From Rheinheimera mangrovi (GTDB taxonomy: Bacteria; Pseudomonadota; Gammaproteobacteria; Enterobacterales; Alteromonadaceae), in NCBI RefSeq assembly GCF_003990335.1, contig NZ_CP034683.1, forward strand, positions 3,951,501-4,015,500: a stretch of 64,000 nt of DNA. The letters are read 5' to 3'. The position numbers and the translations under genes were made by a program. This document shows positions 1-9,170 of this stretch, one piece after another. Each line of letters opens with the position of its first letter. The first letter of the stretch is position 1. The notes under the pieces were generated by a model. The model was not told the origin of the DNA and ran no database searches. It saw only the letters and a program-made list of their open reading frames with translations.

Positions 1-1965
1 TGGTACTGTGCCAGCCAGAATATGGCTGTGGCCATCTTCGTGCTGTAAACCTTCGCCGTTTAATGTGGTGCGGCCAGCTGTAGCGCCTAACAGGAAACCA
101 CGGGCTTGCTGATCACCAGCTAACCAGGCCATATCACCGACACGCTGGAAACCAAACATAGAGTAGTAAATATAGAATGGGATCATCGGCAGATCGTTGG
201 TGCTGTACGAAGTAGCAGCAGCAACCCATGACGCCATAGCGCCCAGCTCGTTGATACCTTCCTGCAATACCTGGCCTGAGGTTTCTTCTTTGTAGTAAGA
301 CACCACAGCGCGGTCTTCAGGGGTATAGGTCTGGCCACGCGGGTTATAAATACCAATCTGACGGAACAAACCTTCCATACCAAAAGTACGGGCTTCGTCC
401 GCAATAATTGGCACAATTTGTTGGCCGATATTAGGATCTTTCAGCAATACGTTTAATGAACGCACAAAAGCCATAGTGGTCGAGATTTCACGTTTTTGTT
501 CTTCCAGCAGAGGCTCAAATACATTCAGCTCTGGCAGAGTTAACGCCTTAGTGAAATTCGGCAGACGCACAGGGGTGTATCCATTTAAGGCATTACGACG
601 GGCATGCAGATACTGATGTTCAGGTGAACCTTCAGGCAGCTGAATATAAGGCAGGCTCTGTACATCTTCTTCGCTGATGTAGTCTTCCAGACCCAGGCGC
701 TTACGAATTTGCAGCACATGGGTCATGTCCATTTTCTTCACCTGGTGGGCAATGTTTTTGCCTTCAGCCGCTTCACCCATGCCATAACCTTTAATGGTTT
801 TAGCCAGGATCACAGTTGGACGACCTTTGGTTTCCTGCGCCGCTTTAAAGGCAGCATATAACTTGGAAGGTTCATGACCACCGCGTTTTAAGGCGAAGAT
901 TTCTTCGTCTGTCATATCAGCCACTAAAGCTGCAGTTTCAGGGTAACGTCCGAAGAAATGCTGACGCACATAAGCACCATCTTTGGCTTTGTAGGTCTGG
1001 TAGTCACCATCTACAGTTTCGTTCATCAGCTGCAGTAACTTGCCTGTGGTGTCTTTGGCCAGCAGCTTGTCCCAGCCACTACCCCATACCACTTTAATCA
1101 CGTTCCAGCCGGCACCACGGAATAAACCTTCCAGTTCCTGGATAATTTTACCGTTACCCATCACAGGACCGTCTAAACGCTGCAGGTTACAGTTCACCAG
1201 GAAACACAGGTTATCCAGCTTTTCACGGGCCGCAAAAGATAAAGAACCACGGCTTTCCGGCTCGTCCATCTCACCGTCACCTAAGAAGGCATAAACGCGT
1301 TGTGCGCTGGTGTCTTTTAAACCACGACCATCTAAATACTTCAGGAAACGGGCCTGATAAATAGACGTAATCGGACCTAAGCCCATAGAAACTGTAGGGA
1401 ACTGCCAGAATTCAGGCATTAATTTAGGGTGTGGGTAAGAAGATAAACCTTCGCCACCAACTTCCTGACGGAAGTTGTCCAGCTGATCAGCTGTTAAACG
1501 GCCTTCGACAAAAGCACGGGCATAAATGCCCGGAGAAATATGGCCCTGGTAATAGACTAAATCGCCACCGTCTTTTTCATTCGGTGCACGGAAGAAGTGG
1601 TTAAAACAGGTTTCGTAAAACGCAGCGGAAGACTGGTAAGAGGCCATGTGACCACCTAAGTCCAGCTCTTTTTTCGAAGCGCGTAAAACGATCATAATGG
1701 CGTTCCAGCGGATCACTGAACGGATACGTTTTTCCAGATTTACATCACCCGGATACGCAGGTTCCTGCTGTGGCGGAATAGTATTGATGTAATTGGTGGT
1801 CACGCCTGTTGGCATATCCACGCCGTCCAGACGAGCCTGTTCCAGCACTTGTTCTAACAGGAACTGAGCGCGCTCTACACCTTCGGTGCGAACTACAGAT
1901 TCAAGAGCCTCTAACCATTCTTTGGTTTCGAGCGCGTCGATGTCAATCTTATTGACTTCAGACAT
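1..1965 (-). CDS. aceE: Pyruvate dehydrogenase E1 component (partial, 3' end outside window)
   Basis: This is the thiamine diphosphate-dependent E1 subunit of the pyruvate dehydrogenase complex, which decarboxylates pyruvate and passes the acetyl group to AceF. The frame is open from the ATG at 1965 to the left window edge, about 655 codons of the roughly 890 usual for the homodimeric E1 family; the C-terminal part lies outside the window. The ThDP/Mg motif begins GDGEMDEPESRG near residue 228 and continues to an NCNLQ segment. The N-terminus MSEVNKIDIDALETKEW and the block RWNAIMIVLRAS are typical of AceE. A Shine-Dalgarno-like AAGGAAA precedes the ATG. It lies 68 bp downstream of pdhR on the same strand, as in E. 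coli, and is expected to be repressed by PdhR when pyruvate is low. Family assignment is secure. Confidence 0.96.
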   Translation of the reverse strand, partial: MSEVNKIDIDALETKEWLEALESVVRTEGVERAQFLLEQVLEQARLDGVDMPTGVTTNYINTIPPQQEPAYPGDVNLEKRIRSVIRWNAIMIVLRASKKELDLGGHMASYQSSAAFYETCFNHFFRAPNEKDGGDLVYYQGHISPGIYARAFVEGRLTADQLDNFRQEVGGEGLSSYPHPKLMPEFWQFPTVSMGLGPITSIYQARFLKYLDGRGLKDTSAQRVYAFLGDGEMDEPESRGSLSFAAREKLDNLCFLVNCNLQRLDGPVMGNGKIIQELEGLFRGAGWNVIKVVWGSGWDKLLAKDTTGKLLQLMNETVDGDYQTYKAKDGAYVRQHFFGRYPETAALVADMTDEEIFALKRGGHEPSKLYAAFKAAQETKGRPTVILAKTIKGYGMGEAAEGKNIAHQVKKMDMTHVLQIRKRLGLEDYISEEDVQSLPYIQLPEGSPEHQYLHARRNALNGYTPVRLPNFTKALTLPELNVFEPLLEEQKREISTTMAFVRSLNVLLKDPNIGQQIVPIIADEARTFGMEGLFRQIGIYNPRGQTYTPEDRAVVSYYKEETSGQVLQEGINELGAMASWVAAATSYSTNDLPMIPFYIYYSMFGFQRVGDMAWLAGDQQARGFLLGATAGRTTLNGEGLQHEDGHSHILAGTVP

Positions 1966-2033
1966 ATCAAAGTTTCCTTAATCAGTTCCACGCCAGAGAG
2001 CGGAACATTAACAGTTAAAAAGTATGCTTACGC

Positions 2034-2795
2034 TCATTCGCTCTGTTGTGAACGTCTGAGCGAGCGTTCAATGCGTGAGCGCTCCCGGTCAGCTTCCAGC
2101 AATGCCTCTTCGATAAAGGCTAAATGGCTGTTGCTGGCTTGCCGGGCTTGCTCCGGCTCGCCATTGATCACCGCTTGCATCAGGCGATGCCTGTGCGAAT
2201 TCAGCTGGCTCACTATGCCTTCTTTTTCCCGCAAAACTTCAAGGTTTAACTTGATGTTTTGCTCCACCAGCGGCGTTAAGCCGCGCACCAAATGCAAAAG
2301 CACCACATTGTGTGATGCCTCTGCTACCACCGAATAAAACTGGCCTACCGACCGCGCTTCAGCGTCTAAATCCTGTTGCTGCTGGGCAGCACAAATCTCT
2401 TCGTAACGTTGTTTAATCAAATCATAGTCGGCCTGGGTACCACGCAATGCGGCGTAGTAAGCACAAATACCTTCCAGAGCATGACGAAATTCGAGCAAAT
2501 CAAACTGCGACTCCGGGTGACGACCAATCAATGCAAATAATGGATCTGTAAGTCCAACAGCCAGATTTTCACAAACATAAGTGCCACCGCCCTGACGGCG
2601 ATTGACTAAACCTTTGGCTTCGAGCTTCTGAATAGCTTCTCGTAAGGATGGACGGGAGACATCAAACTGCAGCGCAAGTTCACGTTCAGGCGGTAACTTT
2701 TGTCCGGGCGTAAAAGTACCTTCCAGCAGCATATGTTCCAGTTGCTGGACTATTTGATCGGACAATTTGGCAGGTTTGATTCTCAGACTGGACAT
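2034..2795 (-). CDS. pdhR: Pyruvate dehydrogenase complex repressor, GntR/FadR family
   Basis: PdhR is a pyruvate-sensing repressor of the pdh operon. The protein has an N-terminal winged helix (about residues 8-75, with PPERELA, SRPSLREAI and RRQGGGTYV) and a C-terminal all-helical FCD ligand domain (about 95-235, with ESQFDLLEFRHALEG and EASHNVVLLHLVRG). These blocks line up with E. coli PdhR through the C-terminal ERSRIERSLRR. I chose the ATG at 2795 because AAGGTGG sits just upstream; a GTG two codons earlier (2801) is the alternative. It lies directly ahead of aceE. Palindromes matching the PdhR box upstream (2849-2867 and 2996-3010) imply autoregulation. Confidence 0.95.
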   Translation of the reverse strand: MSSLRIKPAKLSDQIVQQLEHMLLEGTFTPGQKLPPERELALQFDVSRPSLREAIQKLEAKGLVNRRQGGGTYVCENLAVGLTDPLFALIGRHPESQFDLLEFRHALEGICAYYAALRGTQADYDLIKQRYEEICAAQQQQDLDAEARSVGQFYSVVAEASHNVVLLHLVRGLTPLVEQNIKLNLEVLREKEGIVSQLNSHRHRLMQAVINGEPEQARQASNSHLAFIEEALLEADRERSRIERSLRRSQQSE

Positions 2796-2848
2796 TGCCA
2801 CCTTGAAGTTAAGTCTTGTTGTCTTGGTTATTTAAGTTGACCACTTGT

Positions 2849-2867
2849 AAATTGGTCTTACCAATTT
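2849..2867. promoter_or_regulatory. PdhR-type operator
   Basis: The sequence AAATTGGTCTTACCAATTT is a perfect 8-bp inverted repeat around a 3-bp centre. It matches the PdhR box known from E. coli, ATTGGTNNNACCAAT. It sits about 55 bp upstream of the pdhR start, so it likely autoregulates pdhR-aceE. Confidence 0.85.
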
Positions 2868-2995
2868 CATTTGGTGCGGCATAACTTAGCAGAAAGGAAT
2901 CAAACTGTAAATTAAACTGCGGAATTATGCGACCAAAGCAGGCAAATAATTAGAGTAATAGCTCAAAAATAACGAGGAAAAAATACGGCAAGAAA

Positions 2996-3010
2996 ATTGG
3001 TCTGACCATT
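2996..3010. promoter_or_regulatory. Second PdhR-like operator
   Basis: ATTGGTCTGACCATT matches the PdhR consensus ATTGGTNNNACCAAT at all but one position. It lies 147 bp further upstream of the perfect box, closer to the end of ampE than to pdhR. It may be a distal site that cooperates with the first. Confidence 0.5.
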
Positions 3011-3022
3011 GAATGGATTTGA

Positions 3023-3064
3023 GTCAGAGTAAAGTTAAACGGCTTGGCTTAATGTTACTCTGAC
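3023..3064. repeat. REP-like inverted repeat between ampE and pdhR
   Basis: A perfect 10-bp inverted repeat (GTCAGAGTAA / TTACTCTGAC) flanks a 22-bp spacer that itself contains short AGTTAA/TTAA arms. It lies just past the ampE stop and could also serve as a transcription barrier. From memory, GGGTCAGAGTAA-type ends are common in REP-like elements of Alteromonadales and Vibrionales; this was not checked by search. Confidence 0.5.
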
Positions 3065-3075
3065 CCAAATTGAAC

Positions 3076-3963
3076 TTAACCCAACCAGCCTGACAGTGTC
3101 AGTACTGCTACTAATGCGAGGAAAAACAGCACATTACGTTTAGCTAACTGCACCATACAAGCGGTTTCTTCTGCGCAGTTATAGGCATCGTCAGGCAAAG
3201 GTTCAGCTGCTTTGGCTACTGTAGTCACGACTTTATCTGCAGGCGTTGAGAAATCGCCTAAAAAGGCTAACAACGCAGCAGAAGCACGGGAAAAATGTCC
3301 GACCAAAGCCAAACCTACACCAAATAAACGGGCTGGCACCCAGTCTGCCCAGAACATCAATTGCTGGAATACCGCTGGAATATCAGGTGTGGCTGCTACA
3401 AATTCAGCTGTTTCATCACCCTCTTCCGTCAGTTTTACTGGTTTATCCCTGCTGGCAGGTTCATTCATCTGACGCAGCAAAGCGTATGTTATAGCACCAG
3501 CACCACCTAAAACAGCAAACCAAAACAATACTGCGGCGTAATAACGAAAGTTTAACCAAACCAGACGTTGGCCATAACTTAACTCAGCATCAGTTAGACC
3601 CACATCAGCGCTTAATTGCTGCATAGTTAAAAAAGCAGCTTCGTTATCCGCTCTTTCGCTGGCGTTCAAATACTGTTTATATAACTGTCGGTAATGCCAG
3701 CAGCCAATACAGACCAGCAATACCAGTGTGTTCAGCACCAATGTCACCAGACTACTGCCAATTAACCACAGCACCAGAGCATAGAGGATGCCTGGTAACA
3801 GCACCCAGAGGTATTGGCCTTTGCTGTCCTCTGAAAGTTTAGACAAGGCTGAACTATGGCTCAGAGACAAGTATTTTTTCGCATAAAACAAAAACTGCCA
3901 TGCCTCACTGCGAACCGCCAGCCGTTCAATAATTAAGGCGATAAGCATACTGATCAAGGTCAT
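3076..3963 (-). CDS. ampE: Inner membrane regulatory protein AmpE
   Basis: AmpE is an integral inner membrane protein paired with AmpD in the signalling pathway that links cell wall recycling to beta-lactamase induction; its biochemical role is poorly defined. The 295-residue protein has four hydrophobic stretches, near residues 1-12, 55-90, 140-160 and 275-292. The pattern MTLISMLIALIIERL at the N-terminus and a hydrophobic C-terminus fit the family (E. coli about 284 residues). Its ATG directly abuts the ampD stop codon, so the two are co-transcribed and probably translationally coupled. The order nadC / ampD-ampE / pdhR matches E. coli apart from the missing aroP. Confidence 0.9.
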   Translation of the reverse strand: MTLISMLIALIIERLAVRSEAWQFLFYAKKYLSLSHSSALSKLSEDSKGQYLWVLLPGILYALVLWLIGSSLVTLVLNTLVLLVCIGCWHYRQLYKQYLNASERADNEAAFLTMQQLSADVGLTDAELSYGQRLVWLNFRYYAAVLFWFAVLGGAGAITYALLRQMNEPASRDKPVKLTEEGDETAEFVAATPDIPAVFQQLMFWADWVPARLFGVGLALVGHFSRASAALLAFLGDFSTPADKVVTTVAKAAEPLPDDAYNCAEETACMVQLAKRNVLFFLALVAVLTLSGWLG

Positions 3964-4512
3964 TTATCCACTCTCCTTTAGCGCAGATTGATAACGGTCC
4001 CAGTCAAACGACGGACCAGGATCGGTTTTCCGACCCGGCGCAATCTGCTGATGTCCCACAATACGATCCAACGTGATAGCCGGAAAGTCTTGCATCAGTT
4101 GTCTGGTTAATAGCACCAGACTTTGGTACTGCGCATCGGTATAAACATGATGTTCAGTCCCCTCTAATTCTATTCCTATCGAAAAATCGTTACAGTTTTG
4201 CCGCCCGTTAAATTCCGATATGCCGGCATGCCAGGCTCTGTGTTGAAAAGGCACATATTGCCGGACCATACCGTTTCTAAAAACAACACAATGCGCCGAT
4301 ACCCGAACACCAGCTAAATCAGCAAAACTGTGATCGGCGTCAGTGTCCAACACACCCATAAATAAATCATCGATGTAACTGTTGCCAAACTGACCAGCGG
4401 GCAAACTGATGCAATGGATCACTAACAGGCTGATATCGGTGTTAGGCGGTCTTAAATTCCAATGTGGACTTGGTCGCTGTTCAAGTTCAAAGGAAACCTG
4501 TTCTTGATTCAC
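3964..4512 (-). CDS. ampD: 1,6-anhydro-N-acetylmuramyl-L-alanine amidase
   Basis: AmpD is a cytosolic zinc amidase that cleaves the stem peptide from 1,6-anhydroMurNAc during peptidoglycan recycling and so prevents AmpR-mediated beta-lactamase induction. The zinc ligands are visible as LVIHC, RIVGHQQIAPGRKTDPG (His and Asp), and the catalytic Glu region IGIELEG is intact, as are VSAHCVV and QYVPFQHRAWHAG. I chose the GTG at 4512, which gives 182 residues against 183 in E. coli and has an AGGA upstream. An ATG at 4611 extends the frame by 33 residues with no family similarity and would overlap the divergent protease gene. The start therefore remains uncertain. Confidence 0.92.
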   Translation of the reverse strand: MNQEQVSFELEQRPSPHWNLRPPNTDISLLVIHCISLPAGQFGNSYIDDLFMGVLDTDADHSFADLAGVRVSAHCVVFRNGMVRQYVPFQHRAWHAGISEFNGRQNCNDFSIGIELEGTEHHVYTDAQYQSLVLLTRQLMQDFPAITLDRIVGHQQIAPGRKTDPGPSFDWDRYQSALKESG

Positions 4513-4589
4513 CCTATCGATCCTGTTTTGCAAATGCGCTTCATGCTCGGTTAAGCTGGAGCCTTTATTGTCAACCCTGAGACTTTGGA

Positions 4590-5108
4590 ATGCAAGCATC
4601 TGACAATACAACTAAATTAGGCCGCTTATTTAGCTGGATCAGTTGGCTGCTGTTGCTTGGGTTACTGTACTGGTTTTTTGAAGATCAGATTTCGTTACAA
4701 ATAAACCCCAATCAGCAGCTGCAAAGCCAGATTGGCGGCAGTGGTGAAAAAGTCACAGTGCTCAAGCGCAACAAAGCCGGTCACTACGTGGGTACAGCCT
4801 TGTTTAACGGTGTACCTATGGAGTTTATGCTCGATACAGGAGCCACAGTAGTCGCAGTGTCTGAACAGGCGGCGCAAAAACTGGGCATGGCCAAAGGCCA
4901 GCGTTATCAGGTCAGTACAGCCAATGGGCCTGCTGCTGCGTACGACAGCCAACTGAATAGTCTGCAACTGGGTGATATTGTGTTAACCAACATACGCGCC
5001 AGTATCACGCCTGGCTTGCATGGCACAGATATTTTGTTAGGCATGAGCGCACTAAAACAATTAGAATTCAGCCAACAACAGGATGAGCTGAAGCTAATCC
5101 AACGCTAA
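4590..5108 (+). CDS. Membrane-anchored retropepsin-like aspartic protease (TIGR02281-type)
   Basis: The 172-residue protein has one N-terminal membrane segment (about residues 13-29) followed by a periplasmic retropepsin-like domain. The catalytic triad motif is LDTGAT at residues 81-86 and a second conserved block reads HGTDILLGMSALKQLEF near the C-terminus. One aspartate per chain implies that it works as a homodimer, as in retroviral proteases. The family is widespread in proteobacteria but substrates are largely unknown. It is divergent from ampD and lies 48 bp ahead of nadC on the same strand. No strong ribosome binding site precedes the ATG. Confidence 0.85.
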   Translation: MQASDNTTKLGRLFSWISWLLLLGLLYWFFEDQISLQINPNQQLQSQIGGSGEKVTVLKRNKAGHYVGTALFNGVPMEFMLDTGATVVAVSEQAAQKLGMAKGQRYQVSTANGPAAAYDSQLNSLQLGDIVLTNIRASITPGLHGTDILLGMSALKQLEFSQQQDELKLIQR

Positions 5109-5150
5109 TTTTTAATGGGCTTTAGGCCCGTTACGACACCGGAACTATAA

Positions 5151-6026
<876 letters not shown>

Positions 6027-6034
6027 ATAGAAAT

Positions 6035-6065
6035 CAGCAGATGGGGATATGCTCTTCATCTGCTG
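6035..6065 (+). terminator. Hairpin downstream of nadC, possible terminator
   Basis: A perfect 9-bp stem (CAGCAGATG / CATCTGCTG) with a 13-base loop begins nine bases after the nadC stop. No T-run follows, so it is a weak candidate for intrinsic termination. Confidence 0.35.
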
Positions 6066-6133
6066 TCATTCGTCGCAGCAAACAGCAAATTGATAAAACA
6101 CTGATACACTTTCTGTAGTGTTCCAGCAAAGTT

Positions 6134-6796
6134 GTGATCGCTATGACTACTCTTCCACGAAGTTCAGGCACTGTAAGCTATTGGCGTGATGACAAAGGTT
6201 TTGGTTTTGTTAGCACCGAGTCTGGCGAACGACTATTTTTTCATATCCGTGACTTTCGATCCTGCCCTGCCAGAAGACCGCAACAAGGTGACAAGCTGAG
6301 CTTTGAGCTGAGTATGGACAAACAGCAACGGCCTTATGCTTTGGCTGTGCAGTTAGAAGAAGCCACAGTTGCGGAGGTAAAACCAGCCAAAGCCAGCGGA
6401 CCTGATTTTTCTCACATCCAGCAGCAAGCCTGGTGTTTCCGTTATTTGTTTTTTTTCTTGTTGTTACTGTCGTTGCTGGCTGGGTCTTTTGTCTTTACCG
6501 TCCCTTTGTTTTATCTCGAAGCCAGCCTTTTTACCTACTGGCTTTATCAAATCGATAAAAAACTGGCTTGTAGTGGGCAAAGCAGCCGCTTGCCTGAAGA
6601 AAGTTTACAAATGTTCAGTCTGATTGGTGGTTGGCCTGGCGCCTTAGTTGCGCAAAAACACCTGCACCATAAAGTGCACAAAATGCCTTTTCAGCGTGAG
6701 TTTCGTTTTGTTATTTATGGCAATAGCTGCTTTTTACTTTGGTTGCTATCTGACTCCGGCTCCGCGTTTTTGCAGAAAGTCGCTCTGCTTTCATAA
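6134..6796 (+). CDS. Cold-shock domain / DUF1294 membrane protein
   Basis: A fusion of an N-terminal cold-shock (CSD) domain and a C-terminal DUF1294 membrane domain. The CSD covers about residues 8-72 and carries the RNP1-like KGFGFV and the LFFHIRDF block. Two hydrophobic segments follow (about 100-130) and then the DUF1294 signature YQIDKKLA, ESLQMFSLIGGWPGALVAQKHLHHK and FQREFR. The combination is common in gammaproteobacteria but its function is unknown; RNA or ssDNA binding at the membrane is only an inference. The start is ambiguous: GTG at 6134 or ATG at 6143, which begins MTTLPRSSGTVSYW; neither has a clear ribosome binding site. Confidence 0.85.
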   Translation: MIAMTTLPRSSGTVSYWRDDKGFGFVSTESGERLFFHIRDFRSCPARRPQQGDKLSFELSMDKQQRPYALAVQLEEATVAEVKPAKASGPDFSHIQQQAWCFRYLFFFLLLLSLLAGSFVFTVPLFYLEASLFTYWLYQIDKKLACSGQSSRLPEESLQMFSLIGGWPGALVAQKHLHHKVHKMPFQREFRFVIYGNSCFLLWLLSDSGSAFLQKVALLS

Positions 6797-6965
6797 ACCC
6801 TAATAGAGAGAGCCATTAAAAATCAATAATTTAACCAGTAATTCACTTTTTTCATCCGCTCTGTTTGCAACTGGAATTAAACATCAGGGCACAGCTTGCT
6901 TAATAACAAATATTAACCAGAATTAAGTAGCCCCATATGTGGGCAAACCAATCAGGAGATGTTCC

Positions 6966-7349
6966 ATGAAACGTAATCAAGGTTTTACCCTTATTGAATT
7001 AATGATAGTTGTTGCGATCATCGGTATATTAGCTGCCATTGCTTTACCTGCTTATCAGGACTACACAGCGAAAGCCCGGGCTTCAAACGCTGTAGCATCA
7101 TTAGGTGGTCAAAAAATTAAAGTAGCAGAAGCATATGCCACCAGCGGAGCTTTGGGTTGCGAAGACTCTTCAGGTGTAGACATTGAAAACTGCTCAGACG
7201 CAGGTGTTTTGGCACTAGCCTATGATGGTATTACCGCCACTCTGACCCCAACAGCACCAGCAGCTGGTTCAGGTGAAAGTATTGTCTGGGTTTGTAGTTT
7301 GTCCGGCGATGGCGCAGTGCCTATTAAAGGCTGTGATGTAGCTCCATAA
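6966..7349 (+). CDS. pilA: Type IV major pilin PilA
   Basis: This is a type IVa pilin subunit. The short leader MKRNQG is followed by the PilD cleavage site and [20 protein letters not shown], with Glu at mature position 5 and the conserved N-terminal hydrophobic helix. The mature C-terminal part is small (127 residues total) and carries four cysteines (near LGCED, ENCSD, WVCSL and KGCDV), so up to two disulfides could form; the last pair would close the usual D-region loop. The ATG at 6966 follows AGGAGATG; a GTG upstream at 6939 has no support. A strong terminator follows at 7366, so the pilin is transcribed mostly apart from pilB. Confidence 0.95.
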   Translation: MKRNQGFTLIELMIVVAIIGILAAIALPAYQDYTAKARASNAVASLGGQKIKVAEAYATSGALGCEDSSGVDIENCSDAGVLALAYDGITATLTPTAPAAGSGESIVWVCSLSGDGAVPIKGCDVAP

Positions 7350-7365
7350 TAATGAACTAATAATA

Positions 7366-7390
7366 AAAACGGCCCACTACGGGCCGTTTT
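7366..7390 (+). terminator. Rho-independent terminator after pilA
   Basis: A perfect 10-bp stem AAAACGGCCC / GGGCCGTTTT with a 5-base loop (ACTAC) begins 16 bases after the pilA stop and ends in a T-run. It probably gives high pilA expression relative to pilB. Confidence 0.9.
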
Positions 7391-7442
7391 CTCAATGAAA
7401 TAAGGATATCAGACACCCGCAGTTCCTACACCGAGAGCCCGT

Positions 7443-9140
7443 ATGGCATTAAACCCAAGCTCAATTTTACTAAAACGTTTGCACCAGGCGAATCTGGTCG
7501 ACCCACAGATCACCGCTAAACTGCTGCATGAAAAAAGTCATCTGTATCAAACCATTGCTGATCTGCTGATAGGTGAAAAACTGATCCAGTCAAAAGTCCT
7601 GGCAGATGCAGCCGCCTCTTTTACCTTACACAGCTCCATGGATTTAGACTTTTTTGATATCAATGCCATTCCAGAGCAGCTACGTAATGAAAAGCTCATT
7701 CGCAAACACCATATTCTGCCGCTGAGTAAAAGGCACAAAACCTTATTTCTGGCGGTAGTCGATCCAACAGATATGACGTCTGTGGAAGATTTTGAATTTA
7801 ATACCGGCCTGAACGCCGAAATGATAGTGGTCGAGTTTGATAAGCTCCACAAAGCCATCGACAAATTATTTGAAACTACGGCCACCGACAGCTTTACCGA
7901 CACCCAATGGGATTTAGCCAAAATGGGTTTGGCGGGCGGTGAAGAAGAAGACACTAAAACTGTGGGGTCGGACAGTGAAGATCAGCCTATTATTTCTTTT
8001 ATTAACAAGATGCTGCACGACGCTATCCGTAAGGGGGCTTCGGATCTGCATTTTGAGCCTTACGAAAAAAGCTACCGTATCCGTTTTCGGATTGATGGTA
8101 TTTTGCATGAAGTCGCATCACCCCCAGTCGCTTTGTCTACCCGTTTGTCCGCCCGTTTAAAAGTAATGTCGAGATTAGACATAGCTGAAAAGCGTGTACC
8201 GCAAGATGGACGCATTAAACTTAAACTGTCGCAAAAAAAATCGATCGATTTTCGGGTCAGTACCTTGCCGACCTTATGGGGCGAAAAAATAGTGATGCGG
8301 ATCCTCGACTCTGACAGCGCCATGTTAGGCATTGATATTCTGGGTTATGAGGCCGAACAAAAGCAGCTGTATCTGGACGCTTTAGCCCAACCGCAAGGCA
8401 TGATTCTGGTGACAGGCCCGACAGGCTCAGGCAAAACTGTCTCTTTGTATACAGGGCTGAATATTCTCAATACCGAAGAAACCAATATATCCACAGCTGA
8501 AGATCCGGTTGAAATCAATCTGCCAGGTATTAATCAGGTGCAGGTCAATCCAAGAGCCGGCCTGACCTTCCCTTCGGCTTTAAAAGCTTTTTTGCGTCAG
8601 GACCCTGATGTCATTATGGTGGGCGAAATCCGGGATATTGAAACCGCTGAAATCGCTATCAAAGCAGCGCAGACCGGCCATTTAGTCTTAAGCACTTTAC
8701 ACACCAACTCAGCTCCTGAAACCTTAACCCGCTTGCTGAACATGGGCGTGCCAGCCTACAACGTCGCAAGTTCTGTCACATTGATTATCGCTCAGCGGCT
8801 GGCACGGCGCTTATGTAATCACTGCAAAGCGGCTGAACAGTTACCCGAACAGGAAGCGTTAAAACAAGGATTTTCTGCCACGCAGCTCAGTCAACTCAAA
8901 CTGTTTAAACCTGTGGGTTGTGATCATTGTACAGGGGGTTATAAAGGCCGTTTGGGTATTTATGAAGTGATGCCGATCACGGCGCAGATTGCAGCTAAGA
9001 TTATGGCAGGAGCTAATTCGCTGGATATTGCCGCTCAGGCCCAGATTGAAGGATTCCCAAACTTACGCCAGTCGGCTTTAAAAAAAGCAGCTGCTGGCTT
9101 CACCAGCCTTGCCGAAGTGAACCGGGTGACTAACGCCTGA
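7443..9140 (+). CDS. pilB: Type IV pilus assembly ATPase PilB
   Basis: PilB is the hexameric cytoplasmic ATPase that powers pilus extension. An N-terminal MshEN-like domain (about residues 1-145) precedes the GspE/PilB core. The Walker A GPTGSGKT is at about 325-332, the Asp box region at about 352-372 (STAEDPVEI), the Walker B at about 393-401 (VIMVGEIRD) and the His box near [12 protein letters not shown]. Two CxxC pairs (CNHC and CDHC) form the zinc site near residues 456-495. Length (565) is typical. It is followed by pilC after a 30-bp gap. Confidence 0.96.
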   Translation: MALNPSSILLKRLHQANLVDPQITAKLLHEKSHLYQTIADLLIGEKLIQSKVLADAAASFTLHSSMDLDFFDINAIPEQLRNEKLIRKHHILPLSKRHKTLFLAVVDPTDMTSVEDFEFNTGLNAEMIVVEFDKLHKAIDKLFETTATDSFTDTQWDLAKMGLAGGEEEDTKTVGSDSEDQPIISFINKMLHDAIRKGASDLHFEPYEKSYRIRFRIDGILHEVASPPVALSTRLSARLKVMSRLDIAEKRVPQDGRIKLKLSQKKSIDFRVSTLPTLWGEKIVMRILDSDSAMLGIDILGYEAEQKQLYLDALAQPQGMILVTGPTGSGKTVSLYTGLNILNTEETNISTAEDPVEINLPGINQVQVNPRAGLTFPSALKAFLRQDPDVIMVGEIRDIETAEIAIKAAQTGHLVLSTLHTNSAPETLTRLLNMGVPAYNVASSVTLIIAQRLARRLCNHCKAAEQLPEQEALKQGFSATQLSQLKLFKPVGCDHCTGGYKGRLGIYEVMPITAQIAAKIMAGANSLDIAAQAQIEGFPNLRQSALKKAAAGFTSLAEVNRVTNA

Positions 9141-9170
9141 GCCAATAAATAAAGCGCGAGGATTAGAATC

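Noticed and set aside
6870..6905. Sigma-54-like motif GGGCACAGCTTGCT upstream of pilA
   Set aside because: The GG and GC elements are too close together (eight to nine bases instead of ten between them), so it does not fit a functional -24/-12 promoter.
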